From Anaerolineales bacterium (GTDB lineage Bacteria; Chloroflexota; Anaerolineae; Anaerolineales; Villigracilaceae): a DNA stretch of 64,000 nt. The notes below the pieces were generated by a model, which did no database searches, was not told the origin of the DNA, and saw only the letters and a program-made list of their open reading frames with translations. The stretch is taken from the NCBI GenBank assembly GCA_016934715.1, contig JAFGSI010000031.1, forward strand, positions 19,727-83,726. Direction: 5' to 3'. Of the stretch, positions 35,760-44,201 are shown piece by piece (the stretch's first letter is position 1; each line of letters starts with the position of its first letter). The translations under genes were made by a program, and so were the position numbers.

Positions 35760-36923
35760 GTGGAAGAGGTCAGTTCGAGAGTTCTGGTGATCGATCCGGA
35801 TGCTGCCAGCCGCAACTACCTGGCGGTCATGCTGCGCAAGGCCGGATATACGGTCTTCTTGGCCGGGTCAGGTCGCGAAGGCCTGATCTCTGCCTGGCGG
35901 GATTCGCCGTCGGCGATCGTCTTCGAACCAGCCCTGCCCGATATCCCGTGCGTCGAACTGGCGAAACGCCTGCGCCAGGATCGCCGCACGGCCAATACAC
36001 CCTGCCTCGTGCTCAGCAGCCAGGACAACCCCCAGGAGATGAACCTCCTGCTCTCGGCGGGCTGCAATGAATACCTGGTCAAATCCCATCAGGCATTGCA
36101 GCGGCTGGAAGAACTGCTGGGGCGGCTGATACGCGGCGAACGGGTGATTCGCACGACCCGCAAGGGCGGCGTCCTGGTTGTTTTCCTGAGCGCCAAGGGC
36201 GGGACAGGCACCTCCTCGCTGTGTGCCAACATTGCCATGTGCCTGGGCAAGAATCAGCCGGAGGTGCACGTGGTTGTGATGGATATGGTCCTGCCGATCG
36301 GCTCGATCGCCAACATCGTCGGTTACGGCGATCGCATCAATCTTATCACCGTGGCGATGCAAAACCCGGGCCAGACGACATCCCTGTTCTTCAAGGAGAA
36401 CCTGCCCAAGATCAATGAATGGTATTTCAAGCTCCTGGCCGGTTCTCCAGACCCCGAATCCGGCAACCAGCTGGCCGCCGACCGGATTACGGACATCGTG
36501 GCGGCCTTGCAGGAGGCCTACGATTACGTCTTCATCGACCTGGGGCGAGCACTCTCACGCCTCAGCCTGCCGATCATCCAGGCGGCCGACGTGGTCGCCC
36601 TGATTCTGAGCACCGATACTTCTGCGGTCACGCTGACCCAGACGGTCTGGGATTACCTGCGTTCCCAGGGTGTGGACGAGCAACACGTCTACGCGATCCT
36701 GAATCGGGCTGTAGGGCTCGAAGGTCTGACCAAGGCCGAGGCCGAGCAGCTGCTTGGCCTACGGATCCGCCATGCGATGCCCTACATGGGCGGCAATTTC
36801 GCCCTGGCCAATAATCGTCACGAGCCGGTGGCTTTCAAGTTCCCGCTCGATGCCGCCACCCTGACCCTCAATGATATCGCCAACGAGATCGCCGGACTGG
36901 CTCAACAACTGCGCCAGGGCTAG
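35760..36923 (+). CDS. CpaE/TadZ-like protein: degenerate receiver plus MinD/ParA-type ATPase
   Basis: A 387-residue two-domain protein. The receiver-like part (about 1-125) has Glu56 where the phospho-acceptor Asp would be (IVFEPALP), so it probably cannot be phosphorylated and may mimic the active state. Lys is kept in EYLVKSHQ. The ATPase part starts near 138 with SAKGGTGTSS: signature Lys146 is present, but the usual P-loop GKT/S is GTS, a variant seen in CpaE proteins. Walker B is DYVFIDLGRAL. CpaE/TadZ proteins place Tad pilus machinery at the pole, yet no other tad gene is in the window. The GTG start has GGAAAGG 6 nt ahead. Confidence 0.85.
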   Translation: MEEVSSRVLVIDPDAASRNYLAVMLRKAGYTVFLAGSGREGLISAWRDSPSAIVFEPALPDIPCVELAKRLRQDRRTANTPCLVLSSQDNPQEMNLLLSAGCNEYLVKSHQALQRLEELLGRLIRGERVIRTTRKGGVLVVFLSAKGGTGTSSLCANIAMCLGKNQPEVHVVVMDMVLPIGSIANIVGYGDRINLITVAMQNPGQTTSLFFKENLPKINEWYFKLLAGSPDPESGNQLAADRITDIVAALQEAYDYVFIDLGRALSRLSLPIIQAADVVALILSTDTSAVTLTQTVWDYLRSQGVDEQHVYAILNRAVGLEGLTKAEAEQLLGLRIRHAMPYMGGNFALANNRHEPVAFKFPLDAATLTLNDIANEIAGLAQQLRQG

Positions 36924-36965
36924 CCGGCTGTCGGGCTGCAAAAGCCAGGAGTGCGACATCTCTGC

Positions 36966-36971
36966 TATAAT
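36966..36971 (+). promoter_or_regulatory. -10 element ahead of the double-XRE gene
   Basis: TATAAT in the 80-nt gap after the CpaE-like gene, 35 nt before ATG 37007. The -35 is not convincing. Confidence 0.45.
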
Positions 36972-37006
36972 GATTCTGACCATTTGCGAGAACCAGTGAG
37001 GCAATG

Positions 37007-37684
37007 ATGAGTATTCAGGCACAGATCACCCTGCGGACACGCAAACTGGGCGTGTTGATTCGGGATGCGCGCGCGGCCGCCAGGATGACCATCAAGGAGT
37101 GCGCCACCGCCATCGGCATCACTCCGGGTATCCTGCGGGCCTGGGAGGAAGGACGCCGGGCGCCCTCGCTGCCCGAGCTGGAAGTGCTGTCCTACTATCT
37201 GGACCTGCCCATTCTGCATTTCTGGCGGAAGGATGCCGTGTCGGATGATCCGACTCCCACCGAGATGCTCAACCTGCCCGCCCTGGCGGACGTTCGTCAG
37301 CGGATGATCGGTGTGCTGCTGCGCCAGGAGCGTGAAAAGGCCAGCCTGTCCCTGCGGGCTCTGGCCGAACAGAGCCGGATCTCGGTTTCCCGGCTGCGGG
37401 CTTTTGAGCTTGGTGATCGACCCGTGCCGGTCCCGGAACTGGAGGTCCTGGTGGACCTCCTGGGCGGCCAGGTGGAGACCTTCTTCGACACTACCGGCCC
37501 GATCGGCCAGTGGATGCTGCGTCAGAATGCGGTCCAGGATTTTCTGCAGCTTCCGCCGGAATATCAGGATTTCGTCTGCAAGCCGGTCAATTTGCCCTAC
37601 CTCGAACTGGCGCTCAAGTTGAGCAGCATGTCGGTCGACAAACTGCGTTCAGTTGCCGAGGGCCTGCTTGATATTACCCTTTGA
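37007..37684 (+). CDS. Two-domain XRE-family helix-turn-helix protein
   Basis: A 225-residue protein with two Cro/C1-type helix-turn-helix domains in tandem. The first is about residues 12-65 (GVLIRDARAAARMTIKECA ... GILRAWEEGRRAPSLPELE). The second is about 97-150 (GVLLRQEREKASLSLRALA ... RLRAFELGDRPVPVPELE). The parallel R-x-F/W-E-x-G-x-R-x-x-P-x-P-E-L-E endings show an internal duplication. A C-terminal helical region of about 70 residues has no recognised fold. GAGG lies 5 nt before ATG 37007. Probably a DNA-binding regulator; targets unknown. Confidence 0.85.
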   Translation: MSIQAQITLRTRKLGVLIRDARAAARMTIKECATAIGITPGILRAWEEGRRAPSLPELEVLSYYLDLPILHFWRKDAVSDDPTPTEMLNLPALADVRQRMIGVLLRQEREKASLSLRALAEQSRISVSRLRAFELGDRPVPVPELEVLVDLLGGQVETFFDTTGPIGQWMLRQNAVQDFLQLPPEYQDFVCKPVNLPYLELALKLSSMSVDKLRSVAEGLLDITL

Positions 37685-37690
37685 CCCACC

Positions 37691-38227
37691 ATGACAGAAC
37701 CTACCCCAACCCCTCAACAGATCGCTGATGAAGCCAGACGCCTCTACACAGCGGGTGATTTTAACGCTGCCGCCGGGGCGTTCCAGCGTGCCGCCGAGGC
37801 CTTCGCGGATGCCCGGGACCCGCTCGAGGCGGCCGAGATGAAGAACAACCAGTGCGTGGCCCTGTTGCGGGTCCCGCTCCCGGAGGCCGCACTGGCCGTC
37901 GTTCAGGGCACCGAAAAGGTCTTTGGCGAAGCTGGCGACCAGCGCCGTGCCGGTATGGCGCTGGCCAACCAGGCTTCCGCCCTGGAGGCTCTCAAGCGTA
38001 AAGACGAAGCCATCCAGTGCTACCGCCTCGCCGCCGCGGCCCTCGAACAGGCGAACGAGGGGGATCTGCGTGCCGAGGTCATGCAGTTGCTGTCAGTCCA
38101 TTACCTGCGTCGCGGCAAGTTCTATGACGCCATCCTGGCCTTGCAGTCTGGGTTGGCCGGGGCCAAGAATCCCACTCCCCGGCAGAAATTGTTCAAAAAG
38201 ATCCTGTTCATGCGCCTATGGCGGTAG
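37691..38227 (+). CDS. TPR-repeat protein
   Basis: A 178-residue helical protein with about four tetratricopeptide-like repeats: ARRLYTAGDFNAAAGAFQRA, a second with PLEAAEMKNNQ, ALANQASALEALKRKDEAIQ and LLSVHYLRRGKFYDAILALQ. No signal peptide, so cytoplasmic. It probably mediates protein contacts in the signalling block. It starts 6 nt after the XRE gene and overlaps the next gene by 10 nt. Confidence 0.8.
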   Translation: MTEPTPTPQQIADEARRLYTAGDFNAAAGAFQRAAEAFADARDPLEAAEMKNNQCVALLRVPLPEAALAVVQGTEKVFGEAGDQRRAGMALANQASALEALKRKDEAIQCYRLAAAALEQANEGDLRAEVMQLLSVHYLRRGKFYDAILALQSGLAGAKNPTPRQKLFKKILFMRLWR

Positions 38228-39075
38228 GAATCGCTCTTCAGGTTCGACCAGCAGTCCTCACCGATCAATCACCCCTGGCTCGCCTGCTGCACCTCGGTCC
38301 GCAGGTCCACCGCCACCTTGATTGGCGGACTCCCCTGGATTGGATCGGAACACCGCCTTTTCTGCTGGCCGAACAGAACCAGCGGATCGTTGCGGCCCTG
38401 GCCTGCCCCCCCGATCCCGGGCGGATCGCCTGGATCCGCCTGTTCGTGAATTCCGGGGTCCTGCCGCTCGACGAGACCTGGGCTGTCCTCTGGCAGGCCG
38501 CCCGCCAGGAACTGGACCGCAAAGGTGGTGGTTTCCTGGTGGCGGCGATCGCCCTGCAGGCCTGGCTGCGGGATCTGCTGCAGGAAGCCCACTTCGACCA
38601 CCGCCAGGACATCGTCATGCTCGAGCGCTCGGGCCGTCCGCTGGACGAGGTTCCCCTCCCGGAAGGCATCTCGGTCCGGTTGATGATGACCTACGACCTG
38701 CCTGTCGTGGCGGAAGTCGATGCCCTGGCCTTTGAGCCGCTCTGGCAGAATTCGCTCTCGGCCCTCAACCGGGCCTACCCGCAGGCAGTCGTGGCCACGC
38801 TGGCCGAGAAGGAGGGCCGGGTGCTGGCCTACCAGATCAGCACGCCCAATCCGCTCGGGGCGCACCTCGCCCGGTTGGCAGTCCGGCCGGAGGCGCAAGG
38901 CCTGGGCCTTGGCTACACCCTGGTGGCAGACCTTCTCCAGCGCCTGGCACAGCGCAACATCCAGCACCTGACGGTCAACACCCAGAGCGACAACGTCACC
39001 TCGCTGAACCTGTATCGCAAGATCGGCTTTCGGGTCACGGACGAGCACTATCCGGTCTACGTGTTCGAAGGATAA
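38218..39075 (+). CDS. GNAT-family N-acetyltransferase
   Basis: A 285-residue protein that appears to hold two GNAT-like halves. The second (about 145-283) has the acetyl-CoA motif in LARLAVRPEAQGLGLGYTLV, with the Q/R-x-x-G-x-G/A core changed to Q-G-L-G-L-G. NTQSDNVTSLNLYRKIGFR follows, a typical GNAT ending. The first half (about 5-135) is poorly conserved. It overlaps the TPR gene by 10 nt. Substrate unknown. Confidence 0.85.
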   Translation: MAVGIALQVRPAVLTDQSPLARLLHLGPQVHRHLDWRTPLDWIGTPPFLLAEQNQRIVAALACPPDPGRIAWIRLFVNSGVLPLDETWAVLWQAARQELDRKGGGFLVAAIALQAWLRDLLQEAHFDHRQDIVMLERSGRPLDEVPLPEGISVRLMMTYDLPVVAEVDALAFEPLWQNSLSALNRAYPQAVVATLAEKEGRVLAYQISTPNPLGAHLARLAVRPEAQGLGLGYTLVADLLQRLAQRNIQHLTVNTQSDNVTSLNLYRKIGFRVTDEHYPVYVFEG

Positions 39076-39084
39076 GGAGTTGCC

Positions 39085-39705
39085 ATGGTTACTGCAGATG
39101 AGGCTGTCATCGTTAACGCCCTGGTTCGGCAGGCACTGGTCGCGACCCAGGAGGTGATGGGGGAGAACGGCCTGCACGCTGTATTGCGCAGCTGCGGGCT
39201 GGAGCGTTTCATCGGCAACCCGCCTCCCGACGACCTCACCCCTGGCATCAAGGCGGTCGAATACGCCCGCTTCAACGCGGCCATCGAGTCCTTTTACGGG
39301 CGCGGGGGGCGCGGCATGCTGCGCCGGATCGGCAAGGCCTCCTTCCAGTACGGCGTGCGAGAGCAGGGCGCCCTGCTTGGCCTGGCCGGCGTGGCCCTGA
39401 AACTGATGCCCCAGAGGGGGCGCATCAAGTTCATCCTGAACGCCCTGGTCAACGCGCTCAAGAAGAGCAACGCCCAGGTCGAGGCCTGGGTGGATGAGGA
39501 GGGCGGCAGTCTGGCCTACATCGAGTCAACCTGCGCGATCTGCAAGGGCCGCCAGAGCCAGGAGCCGATCTGCCACCTGTACATCGGCTCAATCGGCGAG
39601 GCGGTGCGCTGGGCCACCGACCAGGACTACGAGATCACCGAGACCCATTGCATTGCCAAAGGTGATCCTTACTGCCGCTTCGAGGTGGGAGAGGTACGCG
39701 TGTGA
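39085..39705 (+). CDS. V4R (4-vinyl reductase) domain protein, cysteine-rich copy
   Basis: A 206-residue protein. The N-terminal helical part (about 1-110) has an ESFYGRGGRGMLRRIGKASF motif. The C-terminal V4R domain (about 125-205) ends in a KGDPYCRFEV block like those of V4R proteins. It carries Cys150-x2-Cys153, Cys163, Cys189 and Cys197, a set that could bind a metal or act in redox sensing. V4R is considered a small-molecule-binding domain. A reductase role in bacteriochlorophyll synthesis is unlikely here because no pigment genes are nearby. TAAGGAG precedes the ATG. Coupled by GTGA to its paralogue. Confidence 0.82.
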   Translation: MVTADEAVIVNALVRQALVATQEVMGENGLHAVLRSCGLERFIGNPPPDDLTPGIKAVEYARFNAAIESFYGRGGRGMLRRIGKASFQYGVREQGALLGLAGVALKLMPQRGRIKFILNALVNALKKSNAQVEAWVDEEGGSLAYIESTCAICKGRQSQEPICHLYIGSIGEAVRWATDQDYEITETHCIAKGDPYCRFEVGEVRV

Positions 39706-40340
39706 GCAACGCGGGGGTCCGGCGGGTTTTTTCGAAAGACCTGCTCGATAGTTTCGTCGAAGTGCTGATCCGCGAGGTCGGTGTCGAGAAACTCCCGATG
39801 GTTCTGGCACGCTGCGACCTTTCCCCCGGAATGATCGCCAGGGGCAGCATGGAGGCCCTGGACGGGGCCGGCGCGGCAGACCTGTACGCCCGCCTGCAGC
39901 AGGCCCTGCGCCTTTTCTATGGACGTGGGGCGCGCGGAATCCTGATGCGCATCGGCTACGGGATGTGGGAGGGGGTCACTGCCCGGACCTCGCTCCTGAC
40001 GCGCGCCGAACTGCGGGTGATCCGCAGTCTCCCGTTCCCGGCCCGGCCGCGCCGGGCCCTGGAAGCGGTCGTCGGGCGCCTGCGAGAGGGCGGCGGGTTG
40101 GCCTCTGTCCGCAGGATCGACCTCGACCTGTTGCTGGTCGACCATTCCAGTGCCGCGACTTTGGGCCAGGTGGGCGATGAGCCGATCTGCCTTGTCACCC
40201 TGGGGATGATCCAGGGCGCCCTGGTCTGGGCCACCGGCCAGGAGGCTGACGTGGAGGAGATCAGCTGCCGGGCGATGGGCGCCTCGGCCTGTGAATTCAA
40301 AATCAAATCAGGAGGACCTTCAATCTATGAAAACCATTGA
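39702..40340 (+). CDS. V4R domain protein, copy lacking the CxxC motif
   Basis: A 212-residue paralogue of the preceding protein. It has the same N-terminal motif (LRLFYGRGARGILMRIGYGMW) and V4R end (RAMGASACEFKI), but the C-x2-C pair is absent: the corresponding region reads LLVDHSSAATLGQVGDEPIC. It starts at GTG 39702, overlapping the previous stop as GTGA. The pair probably works together, perhaps as a heterodimer of a ligand-binding and a structural subunit. That is inference from duplication and coupling. Confidence 0.8.
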   Translation: MSNAGVRRVFSKDLLDSFVEVLIREVGVEKLPMVLARCDLSPGMIARGSMEALDGAGAADLYARLQQALRLFYGRGARGILMRIGYGMWEGVTARTSLLTRAELRVIRSLPFPARPRRALEAVVGRLREGGGLASVRRIDLDLLLVDHSSAATLGQVGDEPICLVTLGMIQGALVWATGQEADVEEISCRAMGASACEFKIKSGGPSIYENH

Positions 40341-41160
40341 TTGGCGCTGGACATCAGCGGATGGCTTGGAAATGGTTTCGCACGGATGGGTGCCAGAAGG
40401 CAAGATCCGGGCTGTCATTATCCTGGTTCATGGGCTGGGTGAGCACGTGAATCGATATGCCCATGTCGCGGCGGCCGTGGGCAGGCAGGGATACGCGCTG
40501 GTCGGATTTGATCTGCGCGGGCATGGTCAATCGGGCGGCCAGCGCGGCCACATTCCCGCGTTCGAATCCTTCTTCAACGACCTGGATGCCTTTTTCCCCC
40601 AGGTCGATGAGCGCTTCCCGGGCATTCCGAAATTCCTGTTTGGACACAGTCTGGGCGGCCTGATCGTATTGACCTATGCACCCACGCGCCATCCGAACGT
40701 ATTGGGGGTGGTGGCTACAGGCCCCAGTCTGCGCACTGCCATCGAACGTCAGAAGGTGAAAGTGATCCTGGCAAAACTGCTGGGCTCCCTCTGGCCGACC
40801 TTCGCGCTTGCCTCCGGGCTCGATCCAAAGTCTCTCAGCCGTGATCCGCAGGTCGTGCAGGCTTATCTTGACGATCCTCTGGTTCATGATCGCTTATCGG
40901 CCGCCTTTGGGAAATCCGCCTTGAACACCCAGGCTCTGGTGTACAGACTGGCGCCATCTTTTCCAGTGCCGGTATTGGTCATGCATGGCAGCGACGATCA
41001 ATTGGGTTTTGCCAGTGGAAGCGAGGAATGGGCTGCATTGGTCCCCAAGGAAAAGATCACCTTGAAGCTGTGGCATGGTCTGTATCACGAGCTCCATAAC
41101 GAGCCAGAAAGGGAGCAGGTCTTCGAATACCTGCTCGCCTGGCTCGACCGGCATGGCTAA
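40327..41160 (+). CDS. Alpha/beta hydrolase, monoacylglycerol-lipase-like
   Basis: A 277-residue serine hydrolase. It has the oxyanion HG motif in ILVHGLGEHVNRY, the GFDLRGHGQSGG loop and nucleophile Ser in FGHSLGGLIVL. The acid Asp is in VMHGSDDQLGF and the catalytic His in LYHELHNEPE. This matches the lysophospholipase/monoacylglycerol lipase group (Hydrolase_4). ATG 40327 is chosen because AGGAGG lies at 40310-40315. The longer frame from 40291 has no such site. It overlaps the V4R gene by 14 nt and ends the block before a strong terminator. Confidence 0.92.
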   Translation: MKTIDWRWTSADGLEMVSHGWVPEGKIRAVIILVHGLGEHVNRYAHVAAAVGRQGYALVGFDLRGHGQSGGQRGHIPAFESFFNDLDAFFPQVDERFPGIPKFLFGHSLGGLIVLTYAPTRHPNVLGVVATGPSLRTAIERQKVKVILAKLLGSLWPTFALASGLDPKSLSRDPQVVQAYLDDPLVHDRLSAAFGKSALNTQALVYRLAPSFPVPVLVMHGSDDQLGFASGSEEWAALVPKEKITLKLWHGLYHELHNEPEREQVFEYLLAWLDRHG

Positions 41161-41202
41161 AGTCTGGAGCACTCCCCAAAGGATTAATCCAGGATGAGAA
41201 GG

Positions 41203-41230
41203 ACCCGTTTTCAGGCCTGAAAACGGGTTT
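41203..41230 (+). terminator. Rho-independent terminator after the hydrolase
   Basis: A perfect 13-bp palindrome centred at 41215/41216 (ACCCGTTTTCAGG / CCTGAAAACGGGT) followed by TT. Strong stem, short T-run. Confidence 0.75.
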
Positions 41231-41296
41231 CTGGCTGGACAAATGGCCATGCTTATGGGAAAATCTCCCCCAATATTGGTCGAATAAGGAGACAGC

Positions 41297-42085
41297 ATGA
41301 GCAAACGACAGGAGATCATCGCCCGCCGCCGCCGGAGGGCAATCCAGTCCCGCCTGTTCACGGTCGGATTGGTGGTGGTGGGTGCTTTGCTGGTGGCATT
41401 TGCCTTCATCGCCAGTGCCAACAACCAGGCTGGTGCTCAGAACGAGGAGGTGACCGTCGGTCCGATCATGACGGCTGCCCCGCGCACCTTCTCGGTCCCG
41501 GAAGATGGGCCGTCGGTCGGGAATCCCGATGCCCCTGTGCGGGTCGACGTGTGGGAGGATTTCCAGTGCCCGGCCTGTGCCAGCTACTCCCAGTCGATCG
41601 AAGTCCAGATCATTACCAATTACGTCGAGGCCGGCCTGGTCTTGTACACCTTCCATTTTTACCCCATGATCGACGGGGCGAATAACGACCATTACATATC
41701 CAGCCAGTACGGCGTCGGCGAATCTGACCAGGCGGCCAATGCCGCCATGTGCGCCTCCGAACAGGGCCGGTTCTGGGACTACCATGATACGCTCTACCTT
41801 AACTGGGATGGTGAGAACCAGGGCGGCTTTGCTGACCCGCGCCTGCTGGCTTTCGCGGAGGGCCTCGGCCTGGACATGCAGGCCTTCAACACCTGCTTCG
41901 AGGCCAACCTCTACCAGGCCGAGATCAACGCCGATTTTCTGGCCGGGATGGCCCTGCAGATCAGCGGTACCCCGAGTATCTTCGTCAACTACCAGCGCGT
42001 TGACAACCCGGCCGGGCTGAACTATATTCCCACCTATGAGAATATTGCCGATGCGATCGAGGCTGCCCTGGCCGTAACCCCATAA
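41297..42085 (+). CDS. DsbA-like thiol-disulfide oxidoreductase, membrane-anchored
   Basis: A 262-residue protein with an Arg-rich N-terminus (RRRRRAIQSR) and one signal-anchor helix (about 20-42). The DsbA/thioredoxin_4 domain has redox motif CPAC in WEDFQCPACASYS and the cis-Pro loop SGTPSIFVN. Three more cysteines (MCAS, NTCFEA) lie in the helical insert. It acts outside the membrane, forming or shuffling disulfides in exported proteins. AAGGAG lies 6 nt ahead of the ATG. It stands alone, between the terminator and a recombinase remnant. Confidence 0.9.
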   Translation: MSKRQEIIARRRRRAIQSRLFTVGLVVVGALLVAFAFIASANNQAGAQNEEVTVGPIMTAAPRTFSVPEDGPSVGNPDAPVRVDVWEDFQCPACASYSQSIEVQIITNYVEAGLVLYTFHFYPMIDGANNDHYISSQYGVGESDQAANAAMCASEQGRFWDYHDTLYLNWDGENQGGFADPRLLAFAEGLGLDMQAFNTCFEANLYQAEINADFLAGMALQISGTPSIFVNYQRVDNPAGLNYIPTYENIADAIEAALAVTP

Positions 42086-42107
42086 CCCGATTGGGGAAGC
42101 ATGTTCT

Positions 42108-42692
42108 TCAAACACTTAATGGACCTGGATTTTGCCAATATTTCTCACAAAGCAGGCTATTCATCTGACGCACCTGATCATCCGGGTCTTGAGCGACCTG
42201 GTTGTTCGGCAAATGCACCAGGCCCGTGGGCGGCCCCTGGCGCAACTCTCCACGTTCGATCTGCCGCATGCGGCCCTCTTCCATGCGCATTTTTAACAAG
42301 TGCAATTCCGCCTCACGCATCGTGCCTTTCAAACCCAGCAACAAACGATCAGGATAGAGACGTGGATCATATACGCCATCATGATCAGCGATCAGCGTAT
42401 TGAAGACTGCCGCCAGATCAAGCAGATGATCCCCGTCGCTGTTCTTGTGGGCAAGACGTGAGGCTTCGGTTCCAAAGCCGGGCCCCCCATGTCCCAGGGA
42501 AACTTCTGCTCCCAGTTCCTTGGATCTATTTCGAGAAGCGCTTTCTTTGCCGGATAGCCCAAGATCTGTGTCAATCACCTGGATCCTCTCCGCTTTCCAA
42601 CCCAATTGTTCAGCACGCTCTACCAGTTAATATTGGTTGACCTGGCTTTCCTTGTTGTCGACCGGCTGCGGGTTCTTGACCTTTTGGCTCCT
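42108..42692 (-). pseudogene. Fragment of a large serine recombinase
   Basis: Minus-strand remnant with clear serine-recombinase character. In order it has DNKESQVNQY, an in-frame TAA, LVERAEQLGWKAERIQVIDTDLGLSG, then SRLAHKN...LLDLAAVFNTLIADHDGVYDP, LLLGLKGTMREAELHLL and an RQIERGEL segment. These match residues roughly 20-190 of recombinases that normally exceed 500 residues. The catalytic Ser region and the whole C-terminal DNA-binding part are missing. Nonsense codon plus truncation means it is not functional. It fills the gap between the DsbA-like gene and the serine hydrolase and marks a past mobile element. Confidence 0.8.
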
Positions 42693-42742
42693 GAAGGGCA
42701 GGTTCGCCTGTTCTAGCCTAGAGAAAGTGTGGGTGCATTGCC

Positions 42743-44164
42743 ATGCGATACAAAAAAGAACTCGATTCTGTGCTCGCCAAGATCGTTGCCCTCTGGGGCA
42801 TCCCCGGGCTGTCCGTCGGCATGGTCGCCGGGGGTGAGATCATGCATGCCTGCAACATCGGGGTGCAAAGCCTGGAAACCGGGACGCCGGTCGCTTCGAG
42901 TTCGATCTTCTGCCTGGCATCCATCTCGAAATGTTTCGTGGCCAGCGCGGTGATGCAACTGGTCGAACGCGGCTGGGTCGACCTGGACGCGCCGCTTGTC
43001 CGGTTTTTGCCCTACTTCAAGCTGGACGATGAACGCTACCCGCAGATCACCATCCGGCAGGTCCTCAGCCACACCTCCGGCCTGCCGGACATCGACGAGT
43101 TCGAATACCGCGACCTGCTCTCCCGGCCGGATGACGACGACGGCGCGGCGGAACGCTTCGCGCGCAGCCTGTCCGGCCGGCGGCTGGTCCACGCGCCAGG
43201 GGAGAAGTTCCTCTACAGTAACCTCGGCTACGACGTCCTGGGCGACCTGATCGCCAAGGTCTCCGGGGGAACCTTCGAAGCGTACCTTCGGCAGAACATC
43301 CTTCTGCCGGCCGGAATGGCCGACAGCAGCTACCTCCCGGCGGACCTGGCCCCGGGACGGCAGGCCGTACCCCACCTGCGCATGCCCGGGATGGCCGTCA
43401 ACCGGGCCCCGGCCTACGCCCGCGCCGACGGCCCGGCCAGTTTCCTGTACTCGACCGCCGACGACATGTGCCGTTGGGCGATCACCTGCCTGGACAGGGG
43501 TCGCCGCCCGGTAGGGCGCATCCTCACGCCAGCCAGCTATGCGCGGATGTGGTCCCCGGCCGCCAGGCGCGATTCCCCTCCCCTGCGGGAGGAAATGGGG
43601 CTGGGCTGGAACCTGGGACATTTCGAGGGCCAGCGGACAATCAGCCACGGCGGCGCAGGCCTGGGCTGGTCATCCCTGCTGGTCCTCCTGCCGGACCTGG
43701 ACCGGGGCGCGGTCATCCTCTTCAACGCGGAAGATGCCGCCATCCATCTCATCAGCCGGGCCGTGCTCCGGGCGCTGCTCGACCTGGAACCGCAGGCCGG
43801 GTCCGTCTCGTTCATGGTACCGCTCAGCCAGGCCATGCAACAAGGCGGCATCGGGGCGGCACGGGCACGTTACGCCGAGTTGAAGGAGAGCGGCGGGAAT
43901 GAATTCTTCTTTAACGAGTACCAGTTGATCGACCTCGGCCTGAACATGCTGAATGCCGGGAAGGTTGGCGAAAGCATCGCGACCCTGGAACTGAACATCG
44001 ACCTGTTCCCGCAGAGCCTGGATTCTTACATCTTCCTTGCCAAACTCCACCTCCGTAAAGGGGAATGCTCGCTGGCCACAAAAATCCTCCGCAGGGCGCT
44101 GGAGAGAGAGCCGGGGAACCCCGAGGCGACCGACCTGCTTGCTCAGGTCGAAGGATGCCCATAG
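42743..44164 (+). CDS. Serine hydrolase (class C beta-lactamase/DD-peptidase-like) with a C-terminal TPR-like tail
   Basis: A 473-residue protein. The catalytic domain (about 1-350) has S-x-x-K as SISK in CLASISKCFV, Y-x-N as YSNLGYD and the third motif HGG in ISHGGAGLGW. SHTSGLPD is also typical. No signal peptide is evident, which is unusual for cell-wall enzymes and fits cytoplasmic esterase-like members. The last 110 residues are helical repeats resembling TPR (LNMLNAGKVGESIATLELN and ILRRALEREPGNPEATDLL). Close to an MFS exporter (37 nt), it may form a two-gene unit. Natural substrate unknown; antibiotic hydrolysis should not be assumed. Confidence 0.87.
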   Translation: MRYKKELDSVLAKIVALWGIPGLSVGMVAGGEIMHACNIGVQSLETGTPVASSSIFCLASISKCFVASAVMQLVERGWVDLDAPLVRFLPYFKLDDERYPQITIRQVLSHTSGLPDIDEFEYRDLLSRPDDDDGAAERFARSLSGRRLVHAPGEKFLYSNLGYDVLGDLIAKVSGGTFEAYLRQNILLPAGMADSSYLPADLAPGRQAVPHLRMPGMAVNRAPAYARADGPASFLYSTADDMCRWAITCLDRGRRPVGRILTPASYARMWSPAARRDSPPLREEMGLGWNLGHFEGQRTISHGGAGLGWSSLLVLLPDLDRGAVILFNAEDAAIHLISRAVLRALLDLEPQAGSVSFMVPLSQAMQQGGIGAARARYAELKESGGNEFFFNEYQLIDLGLNMLNAGKVGESIATLELNIDLFPQSLDSYIFLAKLHLRKGECSLATKILRRALEREPGNPEATDLLAQVEGCP

Positions 44165-44201
44165 AGTTCCCGTCACAGTTCTTCGATCCTTGAAGTCCGT
44201 T

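Noticed and set aside
39085..40340. Bacteriochlorophyll 4-vinyl reductase function for the V4R genes
   Set aside because: No photosynthesis genes are nearby and the V4R domain is common in non-photosynthetic regulatory proteins.
40546..40575. TTCGAATCC resembling a tRNA T-arm
   Set aside because: It falls inside the alpha/beta hydrolase coding sequence and no acceptor, D or anticodon arms can be folded around it.
44037..44201. N-terminal extension of the MFS transporter
   Set aside because: It is an out-of-frame reading of the serine hydrolase end; ATG 44202 gives a normal MFS N-terminus.
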